Assembly: GCA_964016875.1 (NCBI GenBank)
Contig: OZ024719.1
Location: 70,379,224-70,443,223 of the forward strand
Source: Fallopia convolvulus
Taxonomy: Eukaryota > Streptophyta > Magnoliopsida > Caryophyllales > Polygonaceae
Reading direction: 5' to 3'
DNA: 64,000 nt
Made by a program: the position numbers and the translations under genes. Of this stretch, positions 20,290-31,937 are shown one piece after another. The notes below the pieces were generated by a model. The model had not been told where the DNA came from. It ran no database searches and saw only the letters and a list, made by a program, of their open reading frames with translations. Positions within the stretch are counted from its first letter, which is position 1. Each line of letters starts with the position of its first letter.

Positions 20290-21480
20290 GACAACTGGGG
20301 CAAGTCGATTCACTCTTCGACGTGGCACCCCCAAATTCAGGTTGATGGAGAAAACCTTCGTCTCCCATGTGCGTGAAGGACGTTTAGAAGCTCATAGGAA
20401 AAATCGCATAACATGTTCATTTCAAAATTCTCGGACCGTTTTCATCTGTTCTACAAGGTTCTTCAAAAGAATAAATCCTTTGAATGGATGCCAAAGCATG
20501 AAGAATCTTTTTAGGAATTAAATGAGTACTTTGCCAATCCTTTACTTCTCTCCAAGCTTGAGGATGTTGAAACACTAATGCTATATCTAGTTGTCGTCCA
20601 AGCGACCATCAGCAGAATGCTTGTTAGAAAAGACAACAGTCATCAACTGCTTGTGTATTTCATAAGCAGAACTCTCTTATCAACAGAAACTAGATACTCT
20701 ACACTCAAGAAGTTGTTTCTCACCCTGTTGATGTGTTCTAATAAACTTCTCCCACACGTTGAGTCGCATACCATCACGATCTACACTAACTACCCACTAA
20801 AGGCAATCATGCATAAGCTAGAGTTCATTGAAGAATGGCCAAATGGGTAATCCATCTAAGCGGCTTCAACATTCATTATGAACCTCAAACAACATTTAAA
20901 TTCCAAGAGTTGGCATATTTTGTGGCTGATTTTAGCCCCATCCTCGAAGAGCGGGTCAAAAAGGAAGAACTCCTCATAGTCAGTGACAAAAGCTTAGAAT
21001 CCTTGAACTCTAGACAAACGGAGCCACGAAAATTAGAGGCATAGGCGTGGTACTAAATCACCATAGAGGGATAGAATAGCCCAAGCCGTGAGATGTTCAT
21101 TCGAAGCCACCAATAATGATTCAAGGTATGAAGCTTCGATTTTTTGTTTGACAATCGCCAAAGATTTGTCCATCCAACTGCTCAAAGTCATATGTTATTC
21201 CCTATTGGTAGTCAATTAGATCCTAGGAACATACGTGGCTAAAGATGCCAGGATGATAGCATACTTAGAGATTGTAAGGGAGTTGAACTCTCGGTTCGAG
21301 GTTATCTCCTTTGAGCAAGTTCCCAAGAAGCAAAATGCATAGGCAAATGCACTAGCCAACTTAGCATCAACAATAGATCCAAATGATTTTCCTATGATCC
21401 CTTTAATCCACATTATGGTGCTCGTCGTTTCCAAAAAGTTGTTGGTTGCTTAGCTAACACAGTTGATAGTGAGAATGGCC
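20290..21480 (+). pseudogene. Ty3-gypsy (Tat-like) RT end, RNase H and second RNase H
   Basis: A piece with LMLYLVVVQATISRMLVRKD and FISRTLLSTETRYSTLKKL (20578-20850) matches the RT-RNase H junction of Tat-lineage gypsy elements. After a frameshift near 20840 it continues MAKWVIHLSGFNIHYEPQT. Then 21045-21450 reads GVVLNHHRG, FEATNNDSRYEAS, QVPKKQNA and ANALANLAS, the pattern of the additional archaeal-type RNase H found in the Tat lineage. Stops and small deletions show it is dead. Confidence 0.75.
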
Positions 21481-21659
21481 CTGAGTTCCAAGAAATGACC
21501 ATGGTTGTAGATGCTAGATCACCATCATATTCCCACTTAGGTTGCCTCTCGAACGATCGTGTTCTTCATACAAACGGTGAGGTCTTTCAAGGTCCTTGTG
21601 AGAGCCATGGACGTAGCCATACCTGAATTGGTTGGAACGAGGAATTTTACATGCCGACA

Positions 21660-22500
21660 ATTAAATAACTAAAAATTTATTCGTATATATATGGTTCGAT
21701 CTAGCAAAATCATCTCTTCATTGAAATTCTCCGTTCTGGCCGTAAGAGGACGAAGCGTTTCGAAGCAGTTGGAGGCCGTCGTCCTAATCGACTTTAGTCG
21801 AAGGTGATCGTTCTTCGAAACATAAGAATTGATTTTGGCCTAAACAACCAAAAACCCTAAAATCAATATAATTATCCAAAAAATGAGCACAAAAGGTAAT
21901 TGCACGAATTTAATGGATTTTTTGACGAAAGTAGTAAATGGTGGTCGATCGCTAACGAAATAAAATTAAAGGATGGCTTTCTATAATTAGTTTTATAAAT
22001 GGTAGTTTTGAGCAATATTGAATATTTAACAAATGGTTTTTTGCAATTTTCATTTGTTAACCAATATCTAACCGCACTAAATACCTCCTCTGTTCATAAT
22101 TATTGTTTGTTCTAGTTTTTTTTTTTTTTTTGAGAAGATTCTATCATATGTTGTTTGTTTAATAATATTTTTCATTTACATATTTTTTCAAGATTTTTCT
22201 AATTTTGTTCTTGAAAAAATACTTTAAAAGCAAAAAAATATCATTTCCAAAACTAAAATTAAATAGAGATTATACATTTAGGTAAAACTAAGTAGTTCTA
22301 GATTTTTTTTGTCAATTTCTAAAACTATAAACATTTTCTAATGGAGAGAGTATTAAAATTTCTTTTTCTTTATTGAAACATATCTAAAAATATAGAAACG
22401 TGTCCTAGCTATCTAATTAAAACGATATGCATATCCTTTTTTAAGCAATCTATCAAAAGAATAAGCTTGATCAACAAGCAAAATCTTTAACTAATCATCC
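21660..22500. other. Intergenic DNA upstream of F-box gene
   Basis: AT-rich sequence with a 15-T run near 22120. No coding region is supported. Confidence 0.5.
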
Positions 22501-22502
22501 CC

Positions 22503-22510
22503 TATATAAG
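22503..22510 (+). promoter_or_regulatory. TATA box of the F-box gene
   Basis: TATATAAG lies about 120-145 bases upstream of the coding region, followed by a pyrimidine-rich leader. The position suits a plant core promoter, but transcription is not shown. Confidence 0.5.
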
Positions 22511-22646
22511 TCAAATAGCCCCCGATTGCTCAGAACCCTAATTCCCTATTTACTATACGTTTCTTGCACGTTGTCTCTCTCGTTGCAAATCTCTAGCATT
22601 CTCCTCCTACGTTCTTCTACGCCAATATGAAACCATCAGCGTTCAC

Positions 22647-23918
22647 TTGCCAGAAGGCGTAGTTCATGACATCCTCTCAAAACTCAACATCAAATCAATC
22701 GTCCGATTCAAATACACCTCCAAACCCTGGCTCTCCCTCCTTCAATCCCGTCCTTTCATCAATTCCCACACTCAATATCATCAAAACCACCACAACGATC
22801 ACGAGGATCAGAATGATAATTACCTCCTTTACTCCGATGAATCCAACAAGATCTTTCACCTTTCGCCCTCCTCCAACCAACCCACCCAACTCTTCGATCT
22901 CGGAGCGCTTTCTAAATCGCTCTGCCACGTTGAAGAAGAAACAAACTCGGTTATTAATCATGTTAGGAAGCCTGCTTTCTCCGTGCTCGGTCCCTTGAGC
23001 AACGGAATCTTCTGCCTCATGGCTACAGGGATGACGTCGTCGTCTCTGGGTCTTAAAGGCTTTTGCAACGCTGCATTTTGCAACCTAGCCACAAGAGACT
23101 TCAAGCTAACTCTTAGCCCTCTCCGATGGAAAGTTGATGGCCGTTTGATCGCGATTACTCAACATTACTACGGTTTTGGTAGCGTCGTTGATCACAAGTC
23201 TAACACCGTGGTCGACTATAAGATGGTTTCTATAGCCCAGATCCATTCTCGAGACTTTTTTGATGCTAGAGTATACAGCCTACGAAGTTGTAGCTGGAAT
23301 CGTGTTGTAGTCGATTCTCCAAAGTTCAAGTTTCCTAGGATCATTCAAGATAAGGCTTTCTTACAACCGGCGTTCATGAACGGATCGTGTCACTGGATGG
23401 CTCGGACGCCTAAGCATGGAGATGGAGATAGTAACGTGGTCTTGCAATTTGATATGGCGGCTGAGGTTTTCGGGATAATACAAGGACCGCCTCATGAGTA
23501 TTATTACAAAGGTCGTGATGATGTTTCTTGGAGAGTTAAGAGTGGCGTTTTCGTGCTCAATGATCGCCTTGCTGCGATTATTGTAGCCCATGATCTGCAA
23601 AAGACTCGAGTTGGTATCGATGTGTGGGTGATGACGGAATATGGAGTCGGAAAATCTTGGACCAAGATTCATTCATGTTTTATTGTTATTGGAGGCGATC
23701 TTAAGAGATTCTTGGGTTTGTCTTTCTCCAGTGAGACTAGTAAGGATGGTAATATTGAGAGGATGTTCTTCCAACATAATAATGGTGGTCAAATGAAGCT
23801 GATCTCTTGTGGGAGTTCCAATTACGAAGAATATTGTGAATTCGAGTGGTCTCGGGCTTGTTGGACTACTCTTGGGCTTTCACACTATGCCGAGACAATC
23901 GAGCCTGTCGCCGTGTGA
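22647..23918 (+). CDS. F-box protein (SCF ubiquitin-ligase substrate adaptor), start codon doubtful
   Basis: A single open frame of about 423 codons with no intron. It starts with an F-box, LPEGVVHDILSKLNIKSI...SKPWLSLL, at residues 1-32, which in the family binds the SKP1-like subunit of SCF E3 ligases. A roughly 380-residue C-terminal part resembles F-box-associated interaction domains (SVLGPLSNGIFCL, YGFGSVVDHKSNTVVDYK, NGSCHWMAR, VLQFDMAAEVFG). The substrate is unknown. The frame stays open upstream (...ETISVHLPEG), but the only nearby ATG, at 22627, is one base out of frame. The next in-frame Met lies after the F-box. So either one base was lost after the ATG, the start is non-AUG, or an upstream exon is missed. 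The remainder is intact. Confidence 0.75.
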   Translation: MPEGVVHDILSKLNIKSIVRFKYTSKPWLSLLQSRPFINSHTQYHQNHHNDHEDQNDNYLLYSDESNKIFHLSPSSNQPTQLFDLGALSKSLCHVEEETNSVINHVRKPAFSVLGPLSNGIFCLMATGMTSSSLGLKGFCNAAFCNLATRDFKLTLSPLRWKVDGRLIAITQHYYGFGSVVDHKSNTVVDYKMVSIAQIHSRDFFDARVYSLRSCSWNRVVVDSPKFKFPRIIQDKAFLQPAFMNGSCHWMARTPKHGDGDSNVVLQFDMAAEVFGIIQGPPHEYYYKGRDDVSWRVKSGVFVLNDRLAAIIVAHDLQKTRVGIDVWVMTEYGVGKSWTKIHSCFIVIGGDLKRFLGLSFSSETSKDGNIERMFFQHNNGGQMKLISCGSSNYEEYCEFEWSRACWTTLGLSHYAETIEPVAV

Positions 23919-24008
23919 CACTAGGGCAGATAATTGAAATTGTGTTATGTTATAGTTTGGGATTGTAACTTAGGAATATGTATATTTTGACAATATTGAT
24001 CGAGATTT

Positions 24009-24300
24009 TGATACGCCAAGGGACGATCCGCCAACCATGGCCTCACGGCCCGTTCGCCGACGACCCGCTCGGCTTAGTGATTATTATTAATATTTTCTTA
24101 ATTAATGTAAATCTTTTTAAATAGATTTTATGAATTCCGTTGTAAGTACTCTTAAATGGTTATCTTCGAGAATAAGAAAGAATTATTATTTTACCCTAAT
24201 TCCCTTTCTAATCTTCTCCTCTCCTTCCCTTCCCCCAACCGTCTGTCTCTTCCTCTCTTGTCTCCCAATTCTCGTCTTTGTTATGTGTTAATTAGTACGA
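24009..24300 (+). repeat. Possible LTR remnant
   Basis: The stretch begins TGATACGCC, like the LTR at 10480 (TGATACGCT). It has a similar layout: an AT-rich centre, AATAAGAAAGAATTATTATTTTACCCTAA-like text, then a C/T-rich tail. No matching 3' end or target duplication was found. Confidence 0.3.
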
Positions 24301-24903
24301 GAACAATAAGTGTTAACGTACGTGTTAACTGATACTTTCATCCCTGAACTTTCTACGAATCCTAACCAACAACGAATAAGTCATATCGAAGGTCACCAAT
24401 ACTGATACTGACATTCAGGAAATCTTTAAGAATTTTACGTTGGAAATCCATAATAATTTTCAAGAGCAAGAAGTTTAACGTCATTAGATGAATCATGTGT
24501 TTCACATTCTTGGCACTCGTAATATCCTCGTGATAATAATCGGATTTTATGTGTTTGATGTTTTATTGATTTATTTCACAATATGAGCTCTTGTCATCTT
24601 GTGAGAGGCATGCTGCCTTACCGATTTAAAACTTGATATTACAACAGCGAATGAATTGAATATTACTAATTTAAAAGTAATTTTGTATGGTATATATATA
24701 TATATCTTACCAATTATTCCGACCAAAAAAAAAAAAATATCTTACCAATTATAGTTTTTATTAAATTTGTTGTACTATCTTGTAATAAATAATCCTTAAA
24801 TGATAGTATTATGCATAGGTAAGTTTTGTGAAAAAAGTAAGATTAGTAAAGTAAATAATAAAAAACGCTCTCTTTTCGTTCTCTCTTTGCTGCTCTTCTT
24901 TTA

Positions 24904-25345
24904 ATGAAAACACAACCGTCGGCGGTTTTGCAGATAAATAATAACAACGGGGACTGGGGAGGACATGATAATGGAAATCAACGGCGAAATCGCCCACCTG
25001 GGGATTCTCCCGATGGTAGGGCATCATGGAAAGGCAAAGTGGTTGTTGGGGGGCCGTCACAACCAAATACGATAATGAACGAGGATTTTCTCGAAGGAAA
25101 AATCCACATCCATTATCCCGATGGGGAGGATGGAGAGCCATAGCCATTGCGGATGAGTTCATGGATGTCCTCGCAACGATTTAGAAGTAGTCGGTTGTGG
25201 TCAAGTTTCTTGGACATCATATTACGTTCTCAGTAATGGAGAAGAAAATACTCGACACGTGGCGGTCGGACTCAAGATATCAAATCTTGGATCTTACCCA
25301 CGGCTGTTACCTTGTTGGTTCGGAAGAGAAGAAGAGTATATGTCA
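24904..25345 (+). pseudogene. LINE ORF1 fragment (DUF4283 type)
   Basis: An acidic, Gly/Asn-rich N-part (24904-25143) is followed in a shifted frame from 25197 by VVKFLGHHITFSVMEKKIL, then RYQILDLTHGCYLVGSEE. This matches the DUF4283 domain of plant LINE ORF1 proteins (VVKxLGxxIxYxxL...DLxxGYFLVxF). It ends soon after at a stop, with an A-rich run at 25381. It is a truncated copy with a frameshift. Confidence 0.6.
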
Positions 25346-25574
25346 TCCATGACAGAATTGTGATGCGAAAACGGTAGAATTAAAAAAAAAAAATTATTAA
25401 AAGCAAGAATTACAAAAATAAAAACTAATCCTGAAAGAAAAAAACTAATTAATAAATTAGTTTTTTTGGTCTGGACACTTTCCATAGGAGTTGAAACAGA
25501 AATTTTATGGTACTAATAAACTAGCTAGTTTTTGTTTTATGGTACTAACAAACTAGCTAGTTTTTTGAGTTGCT

Positions 25575-25880
25575 AAAGTTTATTTTTTTTTGATAGGGTA
25601 AGATTTAGGGTCACCTCAAATAATATTTGTATGCTAGCCTGGATCATCTATAAGGATTAAGGAACGATAACATATACCCTCCCGTAGAATTCGAAACGGT
25701 AATCTCGGGATAGAGCCCAAACTCCCAGAGACAAAAACATATTACTTAAACTTGTCTAAAATATCCACTAGAGATGAGAACGACTAATTTTAAATAGGAA
25801 AGGACAAACTAATGTCCAAGGGATTCAAAAATGGTGATCTTATGACCCAATGCAGGGATACATTGAATAGGCTCATTTGA
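25575..25880 (+). repeat. Dispersed repeat, second copy
   Basis: It shares GATAGGGTAAGATTTAGGGTCACC, an internal TCTAAAATATCCACTA and ATTTTAAATAGGAAAGG with the repeat split by the copia element at 13564-13654 and 19492-19600. The class is not recognised; it could be a MITE or SINE-like element. Confidence 0.45.
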
Positions 25881-26017
25881 CACTTTTTTCAAGTTCATGT
25901 TTAAAAACCTTAAATTTACGATTTTCATTAGACATTGTAGAATAGGCTCAAAATTTTGTTAGTAAAACAACATTCAATTGCATTCTCTCTTAATTTTAAA
26001 AGAACAAAATATTTGGA

Positions 26018-26179
26018 CCAACGGTGTATTGACGTAGTGGTGTTGGGGCTATGCTTGGTAGGACGAACCGTGTGTTCGATTCCCCGCAATGTCGTTGGGA
26101 GGGGTCTGCCGTAATCCCATTCAGTACCCCAGTCTGAACGTAGCCCGTAAGGGTGAACCAGGCGCGAGAGGGAAAAAAA
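26018..26179 (+). mobile_element. tRNA-derived SINE
   Basis: A 162-bp insert ends in an A-run and is bracketed by a 12-bp direct repeat, AAAATATTTGGA, at 26006-26017 and 26180-26191. It contains a B-box-like GTTCGATTCC (about 26074-26083) and an A-box-like TAGTGGTGTTGG (about 26034), as in tRNA-derived SINEs transcribed by RNA polymerase III. It lies about 210 bp upstream of the ELP2 start codon. Confidence 0.8.
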
Positions 26180-26390
26180 AAAATATTTGGAATCATTTTC
26201 CACCAATCTTAAACTGGTCTTAATTAAAGTTTTCAAAATAATGGGAAAAAATAGTATTACTCTAAAAAATTAAAATCACACAGCGGGGTTGCCCAAGTCT
26301 GGCACGAAAGAAGCCCTCTAACACACACAGCGGCGCATCGCCTACAACATCCAACTCCGCCTCTTTCTCTGAAGCAAAAGCTTCGAAGCC

Positions 26391-29300
26391 ATGGCTACGC
26401 TGAGGTGTGAAGTGGAGAGAGTGTTCATAGGAGCAGGTTGCAACAGAATCGTCCACAACGTCTCCTGGGGAGCCTCTGGTCTCGTCGCCTTCGGTGCCCA
26501 CAACGCCGTCGCCATTTTCGACCCCAAGGTCCTTCCTTTATGTCGCCCCTCATCTTAATTGCTTTCACTATTTTGCCCTTTTTCGGCTTGCTCATGTTCT
26601 GATTTTTGAAAAATTATAAATCTTTTACTGATTCCGGGTACTTCTAATATGCAGACATCACAGATTTTGACTACCCTCTCTGGCCACAAGGGTTCTGTTA
26701 ACTGCACTCATTGGATACCCACCTCTAAGTTTGCATTTCAAGGTGCACATTTAATTTGTCTTTGATTGCACTTGTTTTTCAGTGGGTAAAGATTTGGTGA
26801 ATTTAGATTGTCTGACTTGATTGAGTAATCAGAATTGTTAGGGTTAATATGACTCATATTCACATTAGTGAACAATTGAAGTTGTAATCTGAAGCAATGG
26901 AACAATTCTTAACATACATATAAATTCATCAATGTCTAATATTTAGATAGAAAATGTCCTAGTCATTTGCACTTAGCAAGGGGCTTTTGAATCTTACTTT
27001 CAACTATTGTGCTTGGTGCCTGCTTTATGTGTGCCATTTAAGCTGCATGACTTGGGAGTTTCTGTTTGCAAAAGAGTTCCTTGATATTTAATTAGACAGT
27101 AGACACAAGTACACAAGCCGTCTCTCCTTTCTTCATTTACCCCTTATTATAGCTCACGTGTATATTGTATGGAATATATATGAATCTACTCTTTTCTGCA
27201 ATTGAAATAAAACTCGATGACAATCATATGAACTAAACAGCTAATAGGCCCTCATTATGTTTGATCTAAGTAAGATCGAATCTTTATTAAATTAACTTTG
27301 TAACAATCTTAGTCCTATTTTTGATATATTTTTGTACACAGAAAGCATAACATTTATGTGGACCTCAACTACAATTGACTTGTGTAAATAAACTTATCTC
27401 TCTTTTTTCTGTTCTCTCTGGTTATGTTTGATCTAAGTAAGATCAAATCTTTATTAAATCAACTTTGTAACAATCTTAGTCCTTTTTTTGATATATTTTC
27501 GTATACAAAGATCATAAAATTTATGTGGACCTCAACTACAATTGACTTGTGTAAATAAACTTCTCTCTCTTTTTCCTATTCTAAGTTACATTGTTTACCT
27601 GCAGCCAAGGAGTTAAATCGGCACTTCTTGTTATCCGGAGATACTGATGGTGCAATTATCTTGTGGGAATACTCTCTCATAGATAAGAATGTATGTAGCT
27701 AGTTCATCTCTATTTTGCATCTCTTATTATCCCAGATTAAGCTTATGACTCATAAGTCATTACTCTATATTGCAATTTGTACCTCTTAGTTGCTCACAAT
27801 GAAGAAAGCATTAATTATATTTTTAGCTGGAAAGTATAGTCATGATTCAATACCTAATGAAATTTTATTTTGTTTCTTGAAAGTGGAGGTATGTTCTAAA
27901 TGTACCTGAATCACACAAGAAGGGGGTCACTTGTATTACTGCAATAATGGTCTCTCCAAGTGAAGCAATATTCGCATCTACTTCCTCTGACGGCACTGTT
28001 AGTATCTGGGAATTAATTCTTCCTTCCACTCTTGGAAGTAAGTTAGTCTCTTACTGCCATTGATTTTCTCCCGTTCTGTGATTTGCAAATAACAAATCAT
28101 TGTCAATGTTAGTTACCACTTAAAGCTTTGATGTTGATGCATTGTTCAAAGGATTGGACAAGTGTGTATTTATTTTCAGAGTATTGTGCCCATGCAAAAT
28201 TAAGTACTTATACTCTATTCATCAAGTAGTAGAATCTCAATGCACTATTGGAGGTGCATGATTTTGGGTAACGTTGTGATATTCTTTCCTTAAGGAATGG
28301 AAGAAATTCGTTCTGCTAGAAATGTCTACAGGGCAGAAGGTCATTGGATTAAGTTCAGTTAGTAAATCATCATGAAGAGAACTTTTTTTGTTACATTGAT
28401 ATTTGCTCTTAGAGATCTTTTTTCTTCTAAACTCATTCCTGCTCTTACAGAAAAAAAACTTTGCTAGTTTACATGTTTTTTCTCTTACATTGTTTATTTA
28501 TTTTATTTGTTTCCTTGTTTCAGATGAGTGCAAGCTATCGTGCCTCGATTCCCTCTCAGTGGGTAAAAAACCTATGGTGGCACTCTCATTAGCCGAGTTG
28601 CCTGATAATGCTACTGGTCATTTAATCCTCGCAATGGGAGGTTTAGATAACAAAATACATCTTTATTGTGGTAAAAGGACCGAAAAGGTAGGCAACTTAG
28701 GATTTTGATAATTTTCCATCTCTTTTTCGTCACTTGAACTAAATACACTGCTTTTAAACTAATGATAGTCATGTTTGCTTGGATCAGTTCGTTCATGCTT
28801 GTGATCTAAAAGGCCATTCAGATTGGATTAGATGTCTAGACTTCTCACTGCCTATACATGTAGATGGCAACACCAACACTTTACTGCTTGTGAGTTCCTC
28901 TCAGGACAAAGGCATACGCATATGGAAAATGGTTTTGCGTGATTCCCTAGATATCTCTGAAGGGAAAAGGTTAGCAAGCTTGGCATCATATATTGAAGGT
29001 CCTGTACTAGTTGCTGGGTCATCCTCATATCAGATATCTTTGGAGTCTCTCCTTATTGGACACGAGGATTGGGTATATTCTGTGGAGTGGCATCCCCCTT
29101 TGTTCTCATTGGCCGAAGGAAGAGGTTATTCTCAACCGTTAAGCCTTTTATCTGCATCTATGGACAAAACTATGATGATCTGGCAACCTGAGAAGACCAG
29201 CGGCATCTGGATGAATGTTGTCACAGTTGGAGAACTAAGCCATTGTGCATTAGGATTCTATGGCGGACATTGGAGTCCAGATGGGCACTCTATTCTTGCT

Positions 29301-31209
29301 CATGGATATGGTGGATCTTTTCATCTTTGGAGAAATATTGGTCTTGATTGTGATAATTGGCAACCACAGAATGTTCCTTCAGGGCATCATTCAGTTGTAT
29401 CAGATATTGAGTGGGCTAGATCAGGCAAATACCTACTGTCTGTCAGTCATGACCAGGTTGGTTTCTTCATTTCTTCTGGAACTCAATTTTTGTTATATTT
29501 ATTTTCTCAGATAAACCTTTTCATGTTTGGCATATTAAGATCATTTTAACTTACAATTTGCAGACTAGTCGAATTTTTGCTCCATGGAGAAATGGAGATT
29601 CTCTGATAAATGGAGTCTCATGGCATGAAATTGCCCGGCCTCAAGTTCATGGTCATGATATAAATTGTGTTGCAATCATTCAAGGAAAGGGAAACCATCG
29701 TTTTGTGAGTGGAGCAGAGGAGAAAGTTGCCAGAGTGTTTGAAGCTCCTTTGTCTTTTCTGAAGACACTGAATTGTGCCAATCCACTTGATGGTGATATT
29801 CAAGAAGACCTTCAAGCTGATGTTCAGATTTTGGGGGCAAATATGTCTGCTCTTGGATTGTCACAGAAGCCCATATTTTTACATGGTATATATTTCACCC
29901 TCTTAAAGAAAAGAATTGATCTTGTGGATGATACAAACGAAACTGTTGTTGGCTGAACAATACCGTAATGCAAGATGCCATCTTTCTCTTTCCTATGATT
30001 CATATCTTTCTCTTGGTTGCAGCTTCACGTGAGACAAATCCTGACAGAAATGAAAATGGTGACACTCTTGAAACCATTCCAGACGCTGTACCGGTTACAT
30101 TGACCGAGCCTCCTATTGAAGAACAAATAGCATGGCATACACTATGGCCCGAGTCTCACAAACTATACGGTCATGGGAATGAATTGTTCACTCTTTGCTC
30201 TGACCATGAGGGCGAGCTTGTGGCTTCATCATGTAAGGTAAATTATGCTAACTGCATGTTTTTGTATATGACTGCCTATGGGCCTTTAAAAGGGCGTGTT
30301 TGGATTATACCTGATAATGCATTATCTTGCATTATAAGGCAATTGTTCTTTGGACCAGGCAAATGTATTATATTAGCTAACCTCAAGATTTGCATCTCTT
30401 GCAGGCCCAAACATCATCAGTAGCTGAAATATGGTTATGGCAGGTTGGTTCATGGAAGGCAGTTGGTCGCCTTCAGTCTCATAACCTAACTGTAACACAA
30501 ATGGAATTCTCCCATGATGACAGCTTGCTTTTGGCTGTCTCTAGGGATCGCCAATTCTCTGTTTTCTCGATCAAAAGAACAGGTAAATTCCTCACTTGAA
30601 CATCACCTTGTTTAAAACTTTGCTGAGAAATTCTGTTGTCGGAAACTCTCTCTCATATCTGAAACCGGGTCCCACATAGGCACGGACGAGTTCAGCTCCC
30701 AGTTGCTAGCAAGACAAGAAGCGCACAAGCGAATCATATGGACATGTTCTTGGAACCCATTTACCCACGAATTTGCAACTGGGTCAAGGGACAAAACTGT
30801 AAAAATATGGTCTGTGGAGAACAATGGATCATCTGTCAGGAACGTCTTAACGCTCCCACAATTCTCCAGCAGCGTCACAGCCTTATCTTGGCTGGGCCTG
30901 GACCGCCGCACCCAAAATGGGCTCCTTGCAGTTGGAATGGAAAGCGGACTGATCGAGCTGTGGGCCTTAACGAGGCCTGATGACGGTAACATGGCAGGCC
31001 CAATACTGACCGCTTCCTTAGTATCAAAGCTCGATCCTTTCATGTGCCACGCATCCACTGTGCAGCGTCTGGCCTGGCGAAACAGGGAGAAGAGTGAAGC
31101 TTGTGATAACGTGCAGCTTGCGTCGTGTGGAGCTGATCATTGTGTGAGGGTTTTCCAAGTGCAATTGCTGAAACTCCAAAGCAGGCAGATCGGTTTGTGT
31201 GTTATGTAA
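26391..31209 (+). CDS. Elongator complex protein 2 (ELP2), WD40 repeats, 10 exons
   Basis: Joined exons: 26391-26528, 26655-26742, 27605-27690, 27884-28037, 28524-28687, 28788-29456, 29564-29885, 30023-30237, 30405-30582, 30680-31209. All introns are GT-AG and all phases match. The product is 847 aa, close to the usual plant length. It starts MATLRCEVERVFIGAGCNRI. WD40 signatures run throughout (LSGHKGSVNCTHW, SGDTDGAIILWEY, GHEDWVYSVEWHP, SASMDKTMMIW, GHHSVVSDIEWARSG, TGSRDKTVKIWSV). In the family ELP2 forms two seven-bladed propellers that scaffold Elp1-Elp3, the Elongator complex that modifies wobble uridines of tRNA and has a reported role in histone acetylation. SDA1 follows on the same strand, 728 bp downstream. 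No inactivating change was seen. Confidence 0.93.
27255..27581 (+). repeat. 167-bp tandem duplication in ELP2 intron 2
   Basis: The block beginning TTATGTTTGATCTAAGTAAG at 27255 is repeated from 27422, with the same landmarks (TAACAATCTTAGTCC, ATTTATGTGGACCTCAACT). The copies differ at only a few sites. It lies wholly within the large intron 2 and does not touch splice sites. Confidence 0.9.
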
Positions 31210-31864
31210 GGTTTACATGTGGCTTTGTTTGAAGATGGCTATTGATCAGTCTAGTTGGGGTAAGCTGAGTTCTTTTTGTAACACCTTACTGAGGAGTTAG
31301 GAGGAATGGTGCAACACTGTAACGTACTAATGTGTATAATTTTTGTGATATTTTCTCAATAGGATAGGAACCCAAATTAAAGTTGATTAGCTGCAGATTT
31401 TTGGGTCTCAGAATGAACCTATACTTGCAACATTTGACTTCAGTTTCTTGTTCCTTCAGTGATTTTTTTGTTAGCAGGATTTTCGTTGATTGATGCGCTA
31501 AAAGTCCATGAACGTCTTATTCCATTTGTTGAGTGTGTATTATTTTTTGCTAAAGATTCTAGAAAACCAAAAAGATGTTCATTTTGTACCCAAAAGAGCT
31601 TTTTTTAATCGGGAAATTAAATTACTAGTTTTTTTTGGCCAAATGACTACATATATTTTACATTGAATTTTGTAATTAGAGTAAATGAAGATCAATAATC
31701 ATTAAAAATCTTTTTTTAAATTTATTTTTGTGGGCAAGAAATTCTACAATTTTCAATTAGGGCGAGTTCGTTACTTTCTTCCCGCTGTCGGTTGTGTATA
31801 AAGAGGGGTTTTCCGCCGCCGAATGCCAGAAGGGGAAAGAAACGTTTCTCCCTCTATCAACTAT

Positions 31865-31884
31865 CTAGGGTTTATCTAGGGTTC
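31865..31884 (+). promoter_or_regulatory. Two telo-box-like motifs in SDA1 leader
   Basis: CTAGGGTTT (31865-31873) and CTAGGGTTC (31876-31884) are tandem copies of the telo-box core (AAACCCTA on the opposite strand), about 55-75 bp upstream of the SDA1 start codon. In plants telo-boxes near the transcription start mark many ribosomal-protein and ribosome-biogenesis genes, which fits the downstream gene. The motif is seen; regulation is inferred. Confidence 0.6.
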
Positions 31885-31937
31885 AATTCTATCCATTGTT
31901 CTCATTTTCTGCCCTAGCGAGAGCCGGAGACGCAGCC

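Noticed and set aside
22666..22998. 110-codon Ser/Pro-rich frame
   Set aside because: It is a shifted frame of the F-box gene; the other frame has clear F-box homology and is far longer.
24809..25162. 117-codon minus-strand frame
   Set aside because: It is antisense to a LINE ORF1 fragment with recognisable DUF4283 text on the plus strand.
26030..26090. tRNA gene
   Set aside because: A and B box words are present but no cloverleaf can be built, and the sequence ends in an A-run with a 12-bp target duplication; it is a SINE.
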